From Paraphoma chrysanthemicola (taxonomy: Eukaryota; Ascomycota; Dothideomycetes; Pleosporales; Phaeosphaeriaceae): a stretch of DNA of 64,000 nt. Position 1 is the stretch's first letter, and every line of letters starts with the position of its first letter. The position numbers were made by a program, and so were the translations under genes. The stretch lies in assembly GCA_020744225.1 (NCBI GenBank), contig JAGMWG010000009.1, forward strand, positions 1,717,810 to 1,781,809, in the 5' to 3' direction. Shown one piece after another: positions 13,290-23,600 of the stretch. The notes under the pieces are model-generated. The model was not told where the DNA came from, searched no databases, and saw only the letters and a program-made list of their open reading frames with translations.

Positions 13290-13938
13290 TTAAAGGTAGA
13301 GTTGCCTACATTTAATGCAATGTGTTTGCACATCGCCAGCAGATTGATGATCTCGCCCATGGGATTCAATAATGGCTGCTTCTATTTCATATGAGATAGA
13401 TGTCTTGTGAGGCCCGCCAATACTTTCTGGAGAGCTACCAGGGATGCAGATCTCGAAAGGCCAATCGTGATTCCTGGGTTCAGGACGATCGATTTCGGAA
13501 GAGCTCCGAGTTCAGCTCTTTCGCGTCCGAGAAGCGCAAGCTGATGAGAAAACACTTCGGTTGTACTGTCGACGTTTCGAGCAACTTGTTCGTATGTCGT
13601 TCTTATCTCTTCACGCCAGCTTCAAGCATTCGTCAGCATAACGTAACTTAGCAATGAATGCAGACACAGACTACTCACGTACCTCTCAATCCGGCCGTCA
13701 TCCTGAGTTGAATCGCCTTGACTCGTAGTGCTTTTGACAAGCGCAGCACAACTTTCCCTTTAAGGACTTGATCTGCGGCTTCATTTTCGGTTCCGTGAAG
13801 AACTACAAAGCCGTCGTTGAGTCTACATGAGTATCAGTGCGGTGCATGCTGCAAATCTCCTTGCGTGGAAACTTACCGGATCTGAAACAGGAAATTCCTG
13901 TCTCTACCTGGCAACCTGTTCAGGAAGGACACATCCAT
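13290..13938 (-). pseudogene. Arrestin-N-domain protein, truncated and frameshifted
   Basis: The minus strand assembles into three exons: 13938-13877, 13822-13679 and from 13619. Introns have GTAAGT and GTGAGT donors and TAG/AAG acceptors (54 and 59 nt). The product begins MDVSFLNRLPGRDRNFLFQI and contains LNDGFVVLHG, VLKGKVVLRLSKALRVKAI, TTEVFSHQ and WPFEICIPGSSPESIGG. These are successive blocks of the arrestin N-terminal domain of fungal ART/PalF-like trafficking adaptors. The frame is lost by one nucleotide near 13472, between an LNPG block and the WPFE block, and a stop follows at 13290. The C-terminal arrestin lobe is absent. It is a relic unless the one-base shift is an assembly error. 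Confidence 0.65.
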
Positions 13939-16284
13939 TTTTGGCCCAACCTCGTTGGTCTACTGGAGCTGTTGAATAAAAGTGTTTATCCTCACAGTTG
14001 ATGTTTTTGCAACATATTACACTGGTTTCTTTGCTTGAGAATCGTTGGCGTATATCATATATGGCGTACATCATATATGGCACATTCATAGTGGATTGGT
14101 CAGCCTTACGTTCTGTGAAAAGAACCTCGCAGCCGTGATTTTGTGTTTCGGCCAGAATAGGGATAACTTCGCTAAGCAGCCCGGCTTAGTGCCAATTAAA
14201 ACGCAATGCAATGCAAGCTAGATGTTCGCGCTAATGCATCTTGCTGACAACGCTAAGTGAGCAAGTGCCTTTTCGGTCCCGGTAGCGATGTCTGTGCTCC
14301 AGACGTCATTCGCTCATTTGTTATCTTGGCCTGCTGACAGAAAGAGTTATCGGACCATATGCTGGGCGACATTGGTTGTTCCTGAGCATGACTGGCAATA
14401 TCCGAGGTACCTGTTGCTATCCCAGTATTCAAGGACAAATTATATTCGACAGTACAAGTCATGCGCAGATCGTCGCAGACTAGACCAAGCTACCTGACTT
14501 GCAACCCTGCTCATACTGGGATAGTGTTGCTGAAGGTAATGGCGACAGGAAGGTTGGGGCGCGCATGTTGTACAACTGATGTGAACACAAACTATTTGAG
14601 TATTGTGGTAGAGAGGTGTGTACAATTCGGCTCATCAGTCAAGCTGAACAAGGGCAGTGACATCATCCGTATCATTATTTCTGAACCATCATCGCGGACT
14701 GATTGGCCTTCTGTTTAGACCCTGCTCAATCTTATCCCAGGTGGAGGGTAGCAGAGTCCCGGTCAGTCAGTAACTGTTGTCGTAGTCTTTGCCAAGCACT
14801 ACACCCACATTCCTGACGGTTGGGCTCTGTCGCCTCATCTTAGCGTGATGGAACACGAGGGTGCTGGGCAGGGCACTGGGCGGGTTACTTCCTATCTGCT
14901 TTCTCTCACCAGTGCGCACAACATCCAGGCTAAAGTCGGCTGATTTGAAGAAGTTCGCTCGAGTCTAGTCGATGTAGGGCATGAGAAGAGTATTTGACTC
15001 GTAGTACAACATTGAAGCAAAGGTCAACGCCAGTCTTTTACACCTCACAGAGGTAGGCTAGCAAGTGAAGCTCTGTTAATTGCTTCATCAGATGTCGTCG
15101 CCTATCTAGTGCAATGATTTCAAGTGGCCGTAGCGCGGCCTCCACGTGTACAAAAATGAAGGCCGCCACCGCCATGTTTTGGCCGTAAGCAGCCGGAGCT
15201 TGAATCAGCTACGACATTTGAAACCGCGCATTGAGCGCGTGAAGCGCCGTCACTGGCCGCGGCTACGGTAGAGGGGAACATGGTGTCCAAGCCGTCAATA
15301 CGTCACCCTCACTAACAAATGGGTTTTCCCGTCCCATGTCCTGAGCGGCCGGTGCGCTTGGCTTTGTAAATCGGCTACTGCCCGCTTTGGCAAGAGGATG
15401 GTACGTGTCTTGATGACTCGGTTCCATAGTAGGTCCCAAACAAAACATAGGTCCAATATAGCCATGGAACAACCCTTCAGTTCTTCCGTCCTAGAGTGTA
15501 CTCGTCCAGTCTCCGTACTGGCCTATCTGCAGCTTCATCCAAGGAGGATCAGTGTGTCGTCAAAGTACTGAAAGGAAATTAAAGTCCGTAGACGCGTGCC
15601 AAGGATGTCCCAACGACTTCAAGAACCGCGCGTTCTGAGATCAGAGTAGCAGCTATTGGACATAATCATGGTTATTTGCCATCACGAATCGAGTAGCTGC
15701 GCGCATTCTGATAAAAGTAGGAATGCACCAACATGGCTTTCTACATGGACGGGCGCTCATTGCGCTGATTCAGAATGAATTCGATAGGCGGTACTAATCA
15801 AGAATCGGTCGACCTGATAGTCACATCAACACTGCCAACAGAAGTGCCATACCAGTTTTCTCCTCTCCTCTTCACCTGTCAGGATTTCGCAGCAGGAGAG
15901 CCACGTGGCGCCTTGCATCAATATGCGGTCTGCTCTATGACGCATGTTGTTGTCGCTCAAACATGAGAGGCTTGATCTCTCTAGTGCAAAATTATCTGCG
16001 CAAGATTAAAGCAGGGACTTTTTGGTCATATCATCTTGATAAAAGGAATCTCAAGTGGATTCTCTATCTATAGAAGGTAGTTATGGAATTAGAGAGCACA
16101 CTGAGCCTGAAGGGCCATAGCACAGTAGAGGTTACAGTAATGCCACAGGACAGCGTTAGTTGATACCAACCTTAAACGACCGAATGTCAGGAGAGATAGG
16201 AGTGGCATTCTAGCATGAACACAAAACCGCGATGTGAAGCTGTTCAAGATTGTTGCGCTATGTGGTGTTTGGAAAACAAGATTT
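13939..16284. other. Intergenic region, no supported gene
   Basis: About 2.3 kb of normal composition holds open frames only up to 85 codons, with no recognisable domain or credible exon chain. I read both strands over the larger frames (14253-14718, 15263-15472, 15775-15966) and found nothing I can defend. Confidence 0.4.
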
Positions 16285-17352
16285 TCAGTGACCGGAGTTG
16301 ATAGTGGCGTTAGCCGCGCCGAGGCTTGCATGGAAGAAGCTGGTGAGCTTTTCGAACGGGATCAGCTCTGTTCGGTCGTAAAGGTCAACATGGCCGGCTC
16401 CCTCGATCCAGAATAGTTCCTTAGGATGAGCTGCAAGGTAGTAGGCATCCTCAGCGAACTCACGTGAGTGCGCTTGGGTGCCTGCAATGAACAGAACGGG
16501 GCGCGGGTGAAGGATATCCAAGCCTTCTAGTGGGTAGTAGTTTATGAGCTTCATTGCGGATGAGAGCGTTGGATACGTCGTAAGAGTGGGTGCAGAGCCT
16601 TCAGGTGTGTACTCTCCGCGCGGAGTGCGGTAAAAGTCGAAGAATTCTCTGTCGATTTCAGTCGAGTTCGCCGTGATCCTCTGTGGGGTACCGCCAGTGT
16701 AACCGGTCTCACCGCCGTCCACCTCAATCTGTCGCTGCCGTGATGCAGCAGCAATTGCAGCCTGGCGTTGCTGAAAGTTGACCGCATTCTGCATGCCGTC
16801 ACGATAAGCTGCGCCCATATCGTACATGCTCACGGTCGCGAGAGCCTTTATGCGAGTGTCAATCTTCGCGGCAGTGATCGACCATGAACCGCTCCCGCAG
16901 ATACCAAGAACACCAATGCGCTCGCGGTCAACGTAGTCCAGTAGGGTGAGATAATCTACCGCCGCGCTGAAAGACTCTGCATACATGTCCGGTAACACCG
17001 CGTTTCGTAGCTCACCGCTACTCGCACCCCAGTACGCAGGATCAATAGAGATTGTAACGAAGCCTTGTTCAGCCAACTTCGTGGCGTAGAGATTTGCACT
17101 TTGTTCCTTCACTGCACCAAAGGGAGGGCCGACAACGACAGCTGATGCGTTGACACTGCGATCGAGATTGCTTGGGAGGAAGAGGTTGCCCGCGATTGTC
17201 ATCTGAAATTGATTCAGGAAAGTAATGGGTTCGGCCGTGACATTGCTGCTGACGTAGAAGTTGTTGGCTCCAAAGGACATGTTTTGAGCCTTTGCCGTCA
17301 TTGCGCTGGCGACGAAGGTGACGCTGAGCGCGACGACGTTGCGCACGACCAT
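16285..17352 (-). CDS. Secreted dienelactone-hydrolase-like alpha/beta hydrolase
   Basis: The protein has 355 residues. The first 22 or so (VVALSVTFVASAMTAKAQ) form a signal peptide. The body has an alpha/beta hydrolase fold of the YcjY/dienelactone hydrolase group. GPPFGAVKEQ (75-84) lies in the oxyanion region and GFVTISIDPAYWGAS (97-111) is a typical second block. The nucleophile elbow is GICGSG (150-155) with Cys152 in the usual Ser place, as in dienelactone hydrolases. The base is His321 in GAGHVDLYD. N-glycosylation sequons occur at NMS, NVT, NAS, NST and NAT. The expected activity is hydrolysis of an ester or lactone outside the cell; the substrate is unknown. No intron is needed and the ATG at 17352 is well placed for the signal peptide. 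Confidence 0.75.
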   Translation of the reverse strand: MVVRNVVALSVTFVASAMTAKAQNMSFGANNFYVSSNVTAEPITFLNQFQMTIAGNLFLPSNLDRSVNASAVVVGPPFGAVKEQSANLYATKLAEQGFVTISIDPAYWGASSGELRNAVLPDMYAESFSAAVDYLTLLDYVDRERIGVLGICGSGSWSITAAKIDTRIKALATVSMYDMGAAYRDGMQNAVNFQQRQAAIAAASRQRQIEVDGGETGYTGGTPQRITANSTEIDREFFDFYRTPRGEYTPEGSAPTLTTYPTLSSAMKLINYYPLEGLDILHPRPVLFIAGTQAHSREFAEDAYYLAAHPKELFWIEGAGHVDLYDRTELIPFEKLTSFFHASLGAANATINSGH

Positions 17353-18139
17353 GACAACGATACTGTTGCAGATTACTTGTGAAAGGGTCTTGTGTGGAGT
17401 TGACTGTGGGCGGCTGCTAGTGGTGATGCTTTCGTAGGAGAAGACATGCTGCTCGTCTTATAGCCCATGTAGCGCGGCTTTAGGACCTGACACAGCTACG
17501 GTATACGCAGCTATGAATGTGGGCACTTCAGGTCGCCGAAAGTACAAGGCCACCCTGCAAAGTGCCTAGCCTCATCCTTGGCACCATTGCAGGACAATTC
17601 AGTACTGCATCGTAAAGTTATACTAGCGACAGGTGTGATGCTAGCGTTACGTCGATAATTTTGCCCAGACTTCAAAATGCTTTGCTTTCCATGCCAAGTC
17701 TGGGTTCGTCGTCGTAACGTGTCTGTTCGGTCTAGGCAAGTGATATTGTGGTGGTCTGTAAGAAGCTGACATGTTAAATCCGCCCGACGCCAGGGCCGTC
17801 TTCGGCCAAGCTTGGCCCATTTATGGTCCACGAGTGCGCGCATAATTACATGAATTTTCAGAGACATTAGTGTGAGTAGGTAAGGCAGTTGCAAACAACC
17901 CACTTGCCGACGGGCAACGAGCTCAGAGAATTGAGATCGACAGTGGTGTTAAAACGAGCGGATTGACGCGCGTCTTATGGTCAGAGTCGGCAACAAATTC
18001 TGGTAATGCTAAAACAGATGTTTGTCTTGACTTGCTCCCGGGAAGTATATACTTGATTTGAGGGTTGTAGACTTGTCTTGGACTTGTGACTTGCAAGTAT
18101 ACTTGATGTATGTGTGCTGAAAGAGGGGATTTGGGGGTT
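17353..18139. other. Upstream region of the minus-strand hydrolase and edge of the transposon nest
   Basis: A 130-codon minus-strand frame at 17511-17903 has no recognisable domain and is probably chance. From about 18040 the sequence has repeated acttg/caagt motifs and may include the degraded end of the Fot1-like element that begins next. I could not define its terminal inverted repeat. Confidence 0.4.
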
Positions 18140-18581
18140 AGGGTAGTACTTTTGTAGCCTAGATTACCGTAAGCTTAGCGTTTTCCATTTGCATCAAGAC
18201 AAGCTTAGCTGCTATTACTATCGCGCCTTTGGCAAGGTGTTCAAAGTGCTCAACGATACTTGTTGGTGAGCTACTCCTATGTCTCTGAATCCTTGCCTTT
18301 ACAAGCGTTGATTAAGACTCTGATTTAAGGGTATTGCTTAGGGTTTGCGACTGCCAGGGTTCGTTGTTAGGTAGTGGTGGTGATGGTGTACGCGGCTGGA
18401 CATCAAGGCCTGATGTGACCTGATCTGGCTCAAATAGGACTAGTCTAGCGCCTTAAAACTCTTCTTAGATATTCTTAGAAGTGATTGCTGCGTCAAAGGC
18501 GCGTTTAAGGCCTGGCAAGAACTCCTGTTTTGTGACGTGGCTGATATGGCTGCGCATAAGCGCTTTGACTTAGCGTCTATA
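18140..18581 (-). pseudogene. Fot1/pogo transposase, C-terminal third (piece 3 of 3)
   Basis: The minus strand from 18576 downwards reads ALMRSHISHVTKQEFLPGLK, then a block ending in FEPDQVTSGLDVQPRTPSP, PWQSQTLSNTLKSES and VKARIQRHRSSSPTSIVEH. This is the C-terminal region of Fot1-type (pogo superfamily) transposases. Only a few stops interrupt it, so it is less RIP-damaged than the other two pieces. It ends exactly at the target-site duplication of the first gypsy element and continues after it at 25807. Confidence 0.8.
18577..18581. repeat. Target-site duplication CTATA, left copy, gypsy element 1
   Basis: CTATA at 18577-18581 is repeated exactly at 25802-25806, directly outside the two LTR ends. 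A 5-bp duplication is normal for a Ty3/gypsy integrase and fixes the element boundaries. Confidence 0.95.
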
Positions 18582-18737
18582 TGTTATGGACTAGCCTCAC
18601 GCGTAGTACTGATGAGTGTCGGAATAGATATGAATTCTCTTAGAGAGAGAAAGAGAGAGACTCTCTCTCCTCTTGTTATATACTACTTACTAGAGTACAG
18701 CCTAAACTAGACACGGGCACAGCCCGAGTCCATCACA
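18582..18737 (-). repeat. 3' LTR of gypsy element 1
   Basis: The 156-bp repeat matches 25646-25801 at every position I compared. It contains an AGAGAGAG/CTCTCTCT inverted run and, on the minus strand, a TATATAA box about 42 nt before the AAGAGAATTCA motif discussed under the PBS. Confidence 0.95.
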
Positions 18738-18760
18738 TATTCCTCTTCCTACTCCTTTCT
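18738..18760 (-). other. Polypurine tract of gypsy element 1
   Basis: On the minus strand the bases just before the 3' LTR are a purine run of the form AGGAGTAGGAAGAGGAATA. This is the expected primer site for plus-strand DNA synthesis. Confidence 0.75.
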
Positions 18761-19069
18761 CTGTGTATCTTCTATTGTCATAGACGTGCGAAGGCCTCAT
18801 GGAGTTCGCGTTGTGTTGTTGTTTTTGGGTTCCCTGGGTTGCCAAGGCGCGCCTGTTGTAGTCCCGTGATGTGGCCATAGCGTTGCGATGAGTCATCCGT
18901 AAGCGAGACGCGTCGCACCCAAAACAAAGCAACGCGGAGCTACCTCCGAGATCTTCAAGCCGCCCTTGTGCGCCCCACCATAATCCTGCGTCCGCCCCCT
19001 GCGTCTTCGGTACCACCTGCCTCATCTGCCATCGCGTTGTCCTCCCGGCCCCACGTCGGCCTCTCTACC

Positions 19070-20521
19070 ATGACCACTCTTCGCAACCACTACGCCGGTA
19101 ATGCGCAGAGCTGGAGTCTCAACGGCGTTTCGAGTGTCGCGGCGGCCGGTTCTGGTGGCGGCGGCAAGCCTCCCAATCGCAACAACCAGCCCGCCGGTCA
19201 CAACGAGACCGTAAGTACTTCCTTCTCCATCTCGCGCGCGTCGTGCTAACCGTCTCCTCCCAGCCTGTCTCCGCCAAGAAGAAACGCCGCATCGGCAACC
19301 ACGTCGTGGTTGGCGACTCCGATTCCGACGAGGCTGAGTTGCCGGACCATGCCGAGCTCTGCGATTGCCTCCCTTGCATCAATCATCTGCGTTATTATGG
19401 CAACACGGAGTGCTTGCCCGGTATGTCCTCCAAACACATGTCGGCCCCTCGCTGAGTTCGTACTGACTTCGTAACTAGGCCCTCGTTCCGCCTGCCAGTC
19501 TTGCAATCAACGCCACAAGACCTGCACCAAGCTCACCTCTGAGTTCGCGAGTTCCCCGACCCTACGCCGTGCCTACCGCGCGTGGCGCAACTACGCCAAC
19601 GAGTCGCACGCCCACAACGATCGTCATGTGGTCAAGGCGTCCCAGCGTCATCAAGATCCGGTCACAGGTCAGTGGCGTGGCTCCTACGCGGTGTTCGACC
19701 AGCGCTTCCGCCGCCTCGCCGAGGCCTTCGACGTTGCGCTGACGACTCTGCGTTCCGCCGCCCCCGCCTCGCCCCCGCAGCTCCTCGGTGCCCCGTCCGC
19801 GGCGTCTTCGTCGTCCTCCGCCGTCACTCCCTTCCAGGCCCCCTCCGCTCCCCTCACTGGCGGCAGTGCGAGCGCGCGTATCCAGCAAATGGAGTCCCGG
19901 CTGAACATGCTGACGGACGCCACGCGTCAGGCGGTGGGTCACCTCGACCGCCGCATTGACGAAGGCAACCGTCAGGCAGCCGACTCGCATCGACAGATCC
20001 TGGTACGTTTCGATCCCGTGTTGCGCCCTTGTTGTCGGCTTTGCTAATTTGTGACGTTGTAGGAGGCGATCCAAGGCCTTCAACAGCAGCCCCGTGCTCG
20101 TGCTCTCCCCGCGCCCGTCTACGAGACGCCCCGCCGCCAAGGTCGCTTCATCACGGACTATCCCGAGTACCCCGCCACGCCGTCGCACCGCCGCCGTGTT
20201 TCCAGCTCGTCCACCGCGTACAGCTCCTCTCCGCTCGCTCCGCCCGAGTCCCGCCGCCGTCGTTCGCCCATGGCTGCTCCGAGGTCTCCCGTGATGCTTC
20301 AGCACGAGGGTCGTCGTCGTGCGGAGATGCGGCGTCGCCTTCCCCGCTTCCTGACCCAAGACCTCCCGTCGCGCTCCCGCCGTCGCCGTGATGAAGACGA
20401 GGTAGAGGAGCGCCCGCGTCGCGTCGTCGACCATCGTTCACGTGCCGAGTCCGTCGATGACGAGGAAGACCCTGACGAGCAGTTCTACGAGGCCCCCGAG
20501 GAGTACGACGACGGCGCCTAG
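19070..20521 (+). CDS. Antisense accessory gene of gypsy element 1 (4 exons), Cys-rich/Ser-Arg-rich protein
   Basis: This gene lies on the strand opposite to gag-pol. Exons 19070-19210, 19264-19420, 19479-20002 and 20063-20521 join in frame to give 426 codons. Introns are 53, 58 and 60 nt with GTAAGT, GTATGT and GTACGT donors, CTAAC/CTGAC/CTAAT branch points and CAG/TAG acceptors. Start context is CTACCATGA. Residues about 80-120 hold a six-cysteine motif, C-x2-C-x11-C-x7-C-x2-C-x6-C, assembled across intron 2. A helical stretch follows (QQMESRLNMLTDATRQAVGH), then a C-terminus rich in Arg, Ser and Pro with an acidic end. Codon use is very GC-rich. I do not recognise the family. It could be a nucleic-acid-binding regulator or a captured host gene. 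Confidence 0.75.
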
Positions 20522-20691
20522 GCGGCGTCGTCCCCCTTCCCCGCCCCGCCGATTTGTTTTGGCGCCCCGCTCGCGCGGGTAACACAGCGAGACCGGGCCG
20601 GCGCCGTCATGGCGCCGCGGTGAGGCTCCCGGGCCCTCTTTTCTTCCACATGAAGCTCCCTTTGTAGCTTCGGCGCGGCTTTGCCGCTACC

Positions 20692-23600
20692 TCAATGCAA
20701 CTTTTGTCTGCCGCCCCCTCGTGCCCGTGTTCGCCTCTGTGGTCCTTCAGTGCTTGTGATATTGCCATGTTGTTCTTCAAACCGCTGTAGTGCTGTTGTG
20801 TCCGTGAAGTTATCAGCTGGCTCCCATGTTGGCTCTAGCCATCCCTTCCATTTAACCAGTACTTGGCGCTTGCCTCTCCCCCTTGCGTTCTTTGCGCGTA
20901 GGATTTCTTCCACCCCGTATTCGTGGAGGGAGGGGTCGCCCTCGGCCATTGCCAGGTCCGGGCCCGGCCTTGCATCTTCGAGGACCTGGGACGGCAGCGG
21001 GTCTGCGGCAGTGCGTTCCACCAAGTCAACGTGAACGACGTCATGTATGTGTCCTGGCAAGTCCAGCTGGACCGTGAGCGGTGTTGGCGTTGCTCGAACG
21101 GTGTATTTCCGTTGAAGCCAATCAAGCTTTTTACTAGGTCGGTTTGTTTTCACATTTCGCATTGAAAACCAGACCTTGTCTCCAACTTGGAAACGCTCCG
21201 CTGGACGACGCGAATGGTCTGTGGCGTCTTGTTGTCGTTGTTGTTGGAAGGTAATTGCAGCTTGTGCCAGCTCCATTCCCTGTCGCAGATGTTCCAGGAA
21301 GTGAGCCGCAGCTCCACGAGGAGTTTTGTCGGACGTTTCCGAAGAAGCGGCCTTCTGTAATGGCTCCGCGGTGAATCCATTGAGTAGTAAGTTCGGGCTG
21401 ACCCCTGTTATGCTTGAGTCCCGGTTGTTCAGAGCCAGCTGGCAGGCTGGTAGGCATTGGGGCCAATCTGTCTGCTCAAAGTTCACCATCATTCGGAGCA
21501 CCGCCTGCACCTCCTGGTTAGCCCGTTCCGTCCCACCGTCTGTCTGGGGGTGGTATGCGGTAGAGAGCAGTTGTTGTATCCCTACCAGGCGGCAAAGCTC
21601 GGTCCAGAACCCCCCCAGCCAGTCCGATCCGCGGTCTGAGATAATGGATGTTGGGAACCCGTGGAATCGCCACCATGTGTCCCGGAACACCCTCGCGCAC
21701 TCATTCGATTTCATAGTGACCATGGGTTCCAGTTGCACGTATTTGGACAGCCGGTCTGTCATCACTAATAGGTATCGTGGCGCTTCCTCCGTTGCAGCGG
21801 GAAGGTCGACCATGAAGTCCATTGAAATCTGCGTCCAATACCGATCTGCTACCGGAATGGGTTGCAGAAGTCCTTGGCGTCTGCGCCTTGACACGTGGGC
21901 TCCAAAGCAATGGCAGTTCCGCACATATCTGCCGACGTCCGCCGTCATACCATCCCAGTGATAGTCCCTGCGCAGGATGTGGAACGTGGAGTTCTTTCCT
22001 GGGTGGCCTGACAACCCAGAGTCGTGTGCGCGTTGTATCACTGTCGTCGTGAGGGGCTCCCATGTTGGTAGCCACACGACCCCGCGCCACAATAGGACCC
22101 CGTGTGCCGAAATTGCGCAGTCCCCTATTTGCTGTGTTGTCCGAGCTTCCGGGGGAAAATCGCGGGCCCCGGACTTCACCGCGTTCCATCTTGCGTGGTA
22201 TTGTTTGTCGTTGGACACGGCCTCATCCCACAACCTTTGCATGTGCTTGTCGCGAAAGATGAGGGATCCTGGTGGTATCCTTGTGTCCCCTGAATGCACC
22301 CTTGTTGCAGTCATTGTGACGCGGACTGGGGACATTAACCTTCCTTCGTTTGGGAGCATGACATTATCCTGGGCGCGGCGGCTGAGTGCATCTGGTCGCT
22401 GGGCCAGCCTACCTGGACGGTACTTGAGCTCATATCGGAATCGTGAGAGCAGTTCGGACCAACGGCTCTGCCTCTCGGAGAGAGAGCGGAGGCCTGTGAA
22501 GTATTCCAAGTTGCGGTGGTCTGTGTATACAATGAATGGCTTGTGGGCCCCTTGCAACTCCGCTGTCCAGGCCTGCATACAGGATACAATGGCGAGAAGC
22601 TCCTTGTCGTGTATAGTGTAGTTGCGTTGTGCCCCTGTGAGGATCGCGGAGTGATAGGCCACAGGGTGCAGAACACCCCGGTGTTCTTGCGAAAGGCACC
22701 CACCCAGTGCTTTACCTGAGCAGTCCGCTTCGACTACGGTATGCTTGGCTGGGTCCCATTGTCGCAGCGCTGGTCCCGCCACGAATACTTCCTTAAGGAG
22801 TCGGAATGACTTATCTTGTTCCGGTCCCCATTGGAACGGCGCATCCTTCTTTGTAAGTGAATGAAGCGGTGCCGCCATCTCGGAGAACTCCGGGACGAAG
22901 TCACGGTAGAAGTTAGCAAAACCCAGGAAACTTCTGACTCCGCTGACTGTAGTGGGTGCTTTCCACTCGCGCACAGCGCGGAGTTTCTCCGGGTCTGGTC
23001 GTATTGACTTTCCTGCCACGATTATGTACCCGAGGTATCGTACCTCGGACACCATGAAGTCACACTTATCGAGATCCAACGCCAACCCGGCTTCCTGAAG
23101 GAGTGTTAGTACCCTGCGGACTTTCTCAATATGGTCTTTCCTGGATCCCCCCGAGTATACGAGCACGTCGTCCAGGTAAGCGGTAGCGTACACTCCCAGG
23201 GATTCTTTGAGTGCCCCATTGATGTATCGTTGAAAGGATGCTGGGGCCCCCGCTAATCCCATAGGGCATACCAGCCATTCGAACAGGCCAAATCGTGTGC
23301 GAAATGCAGTGAGGTGTTCGTCTCCCTTCCTCATGCGGAGCCGATGGAACGCCGAGCGCACGTCCATCTTGGTGAACAACACCGCTCCTGAGAGCATGCG
23401 CAAGGTCTCTTTTATAAGGGGAAGAGGGTACCTGTCTGCGGAAGTGATGGCATTCAACCCCCGGTAGTCCACACATAACCTCCAGCTTCCTGACGGCTTC
23501 TTGACCAGGAGGACTGGGGCCCCAGCTCCTGACGAACTAGCCCTGATCCAACCTTTGTCCAATAATTCCATGACCTGTCGACGCAGCTCAAGTAACTGAT

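Noticed and set aside
13400..13651. 83-codon + strand frame, first considered as an exon of an unknown gene
   Set aside because: The opposite strand encodes arrestin blocks with correct splice sites, so the + strand frame is a shadow.
17511..17903. 130-codon minus-strand frame
   Set aside because: It has no recognisable domain, signal or splice context and lies in the upstream region of another gene; probably chance.
19562..20585. Minus-strand frames of 290 and 144 codons over the GC-rich antisense gene
   Set aside because: They are shadows of the spliced + strand gene. The high GC content removes stop codons from the opposite frames, and no retroviral domain is present.
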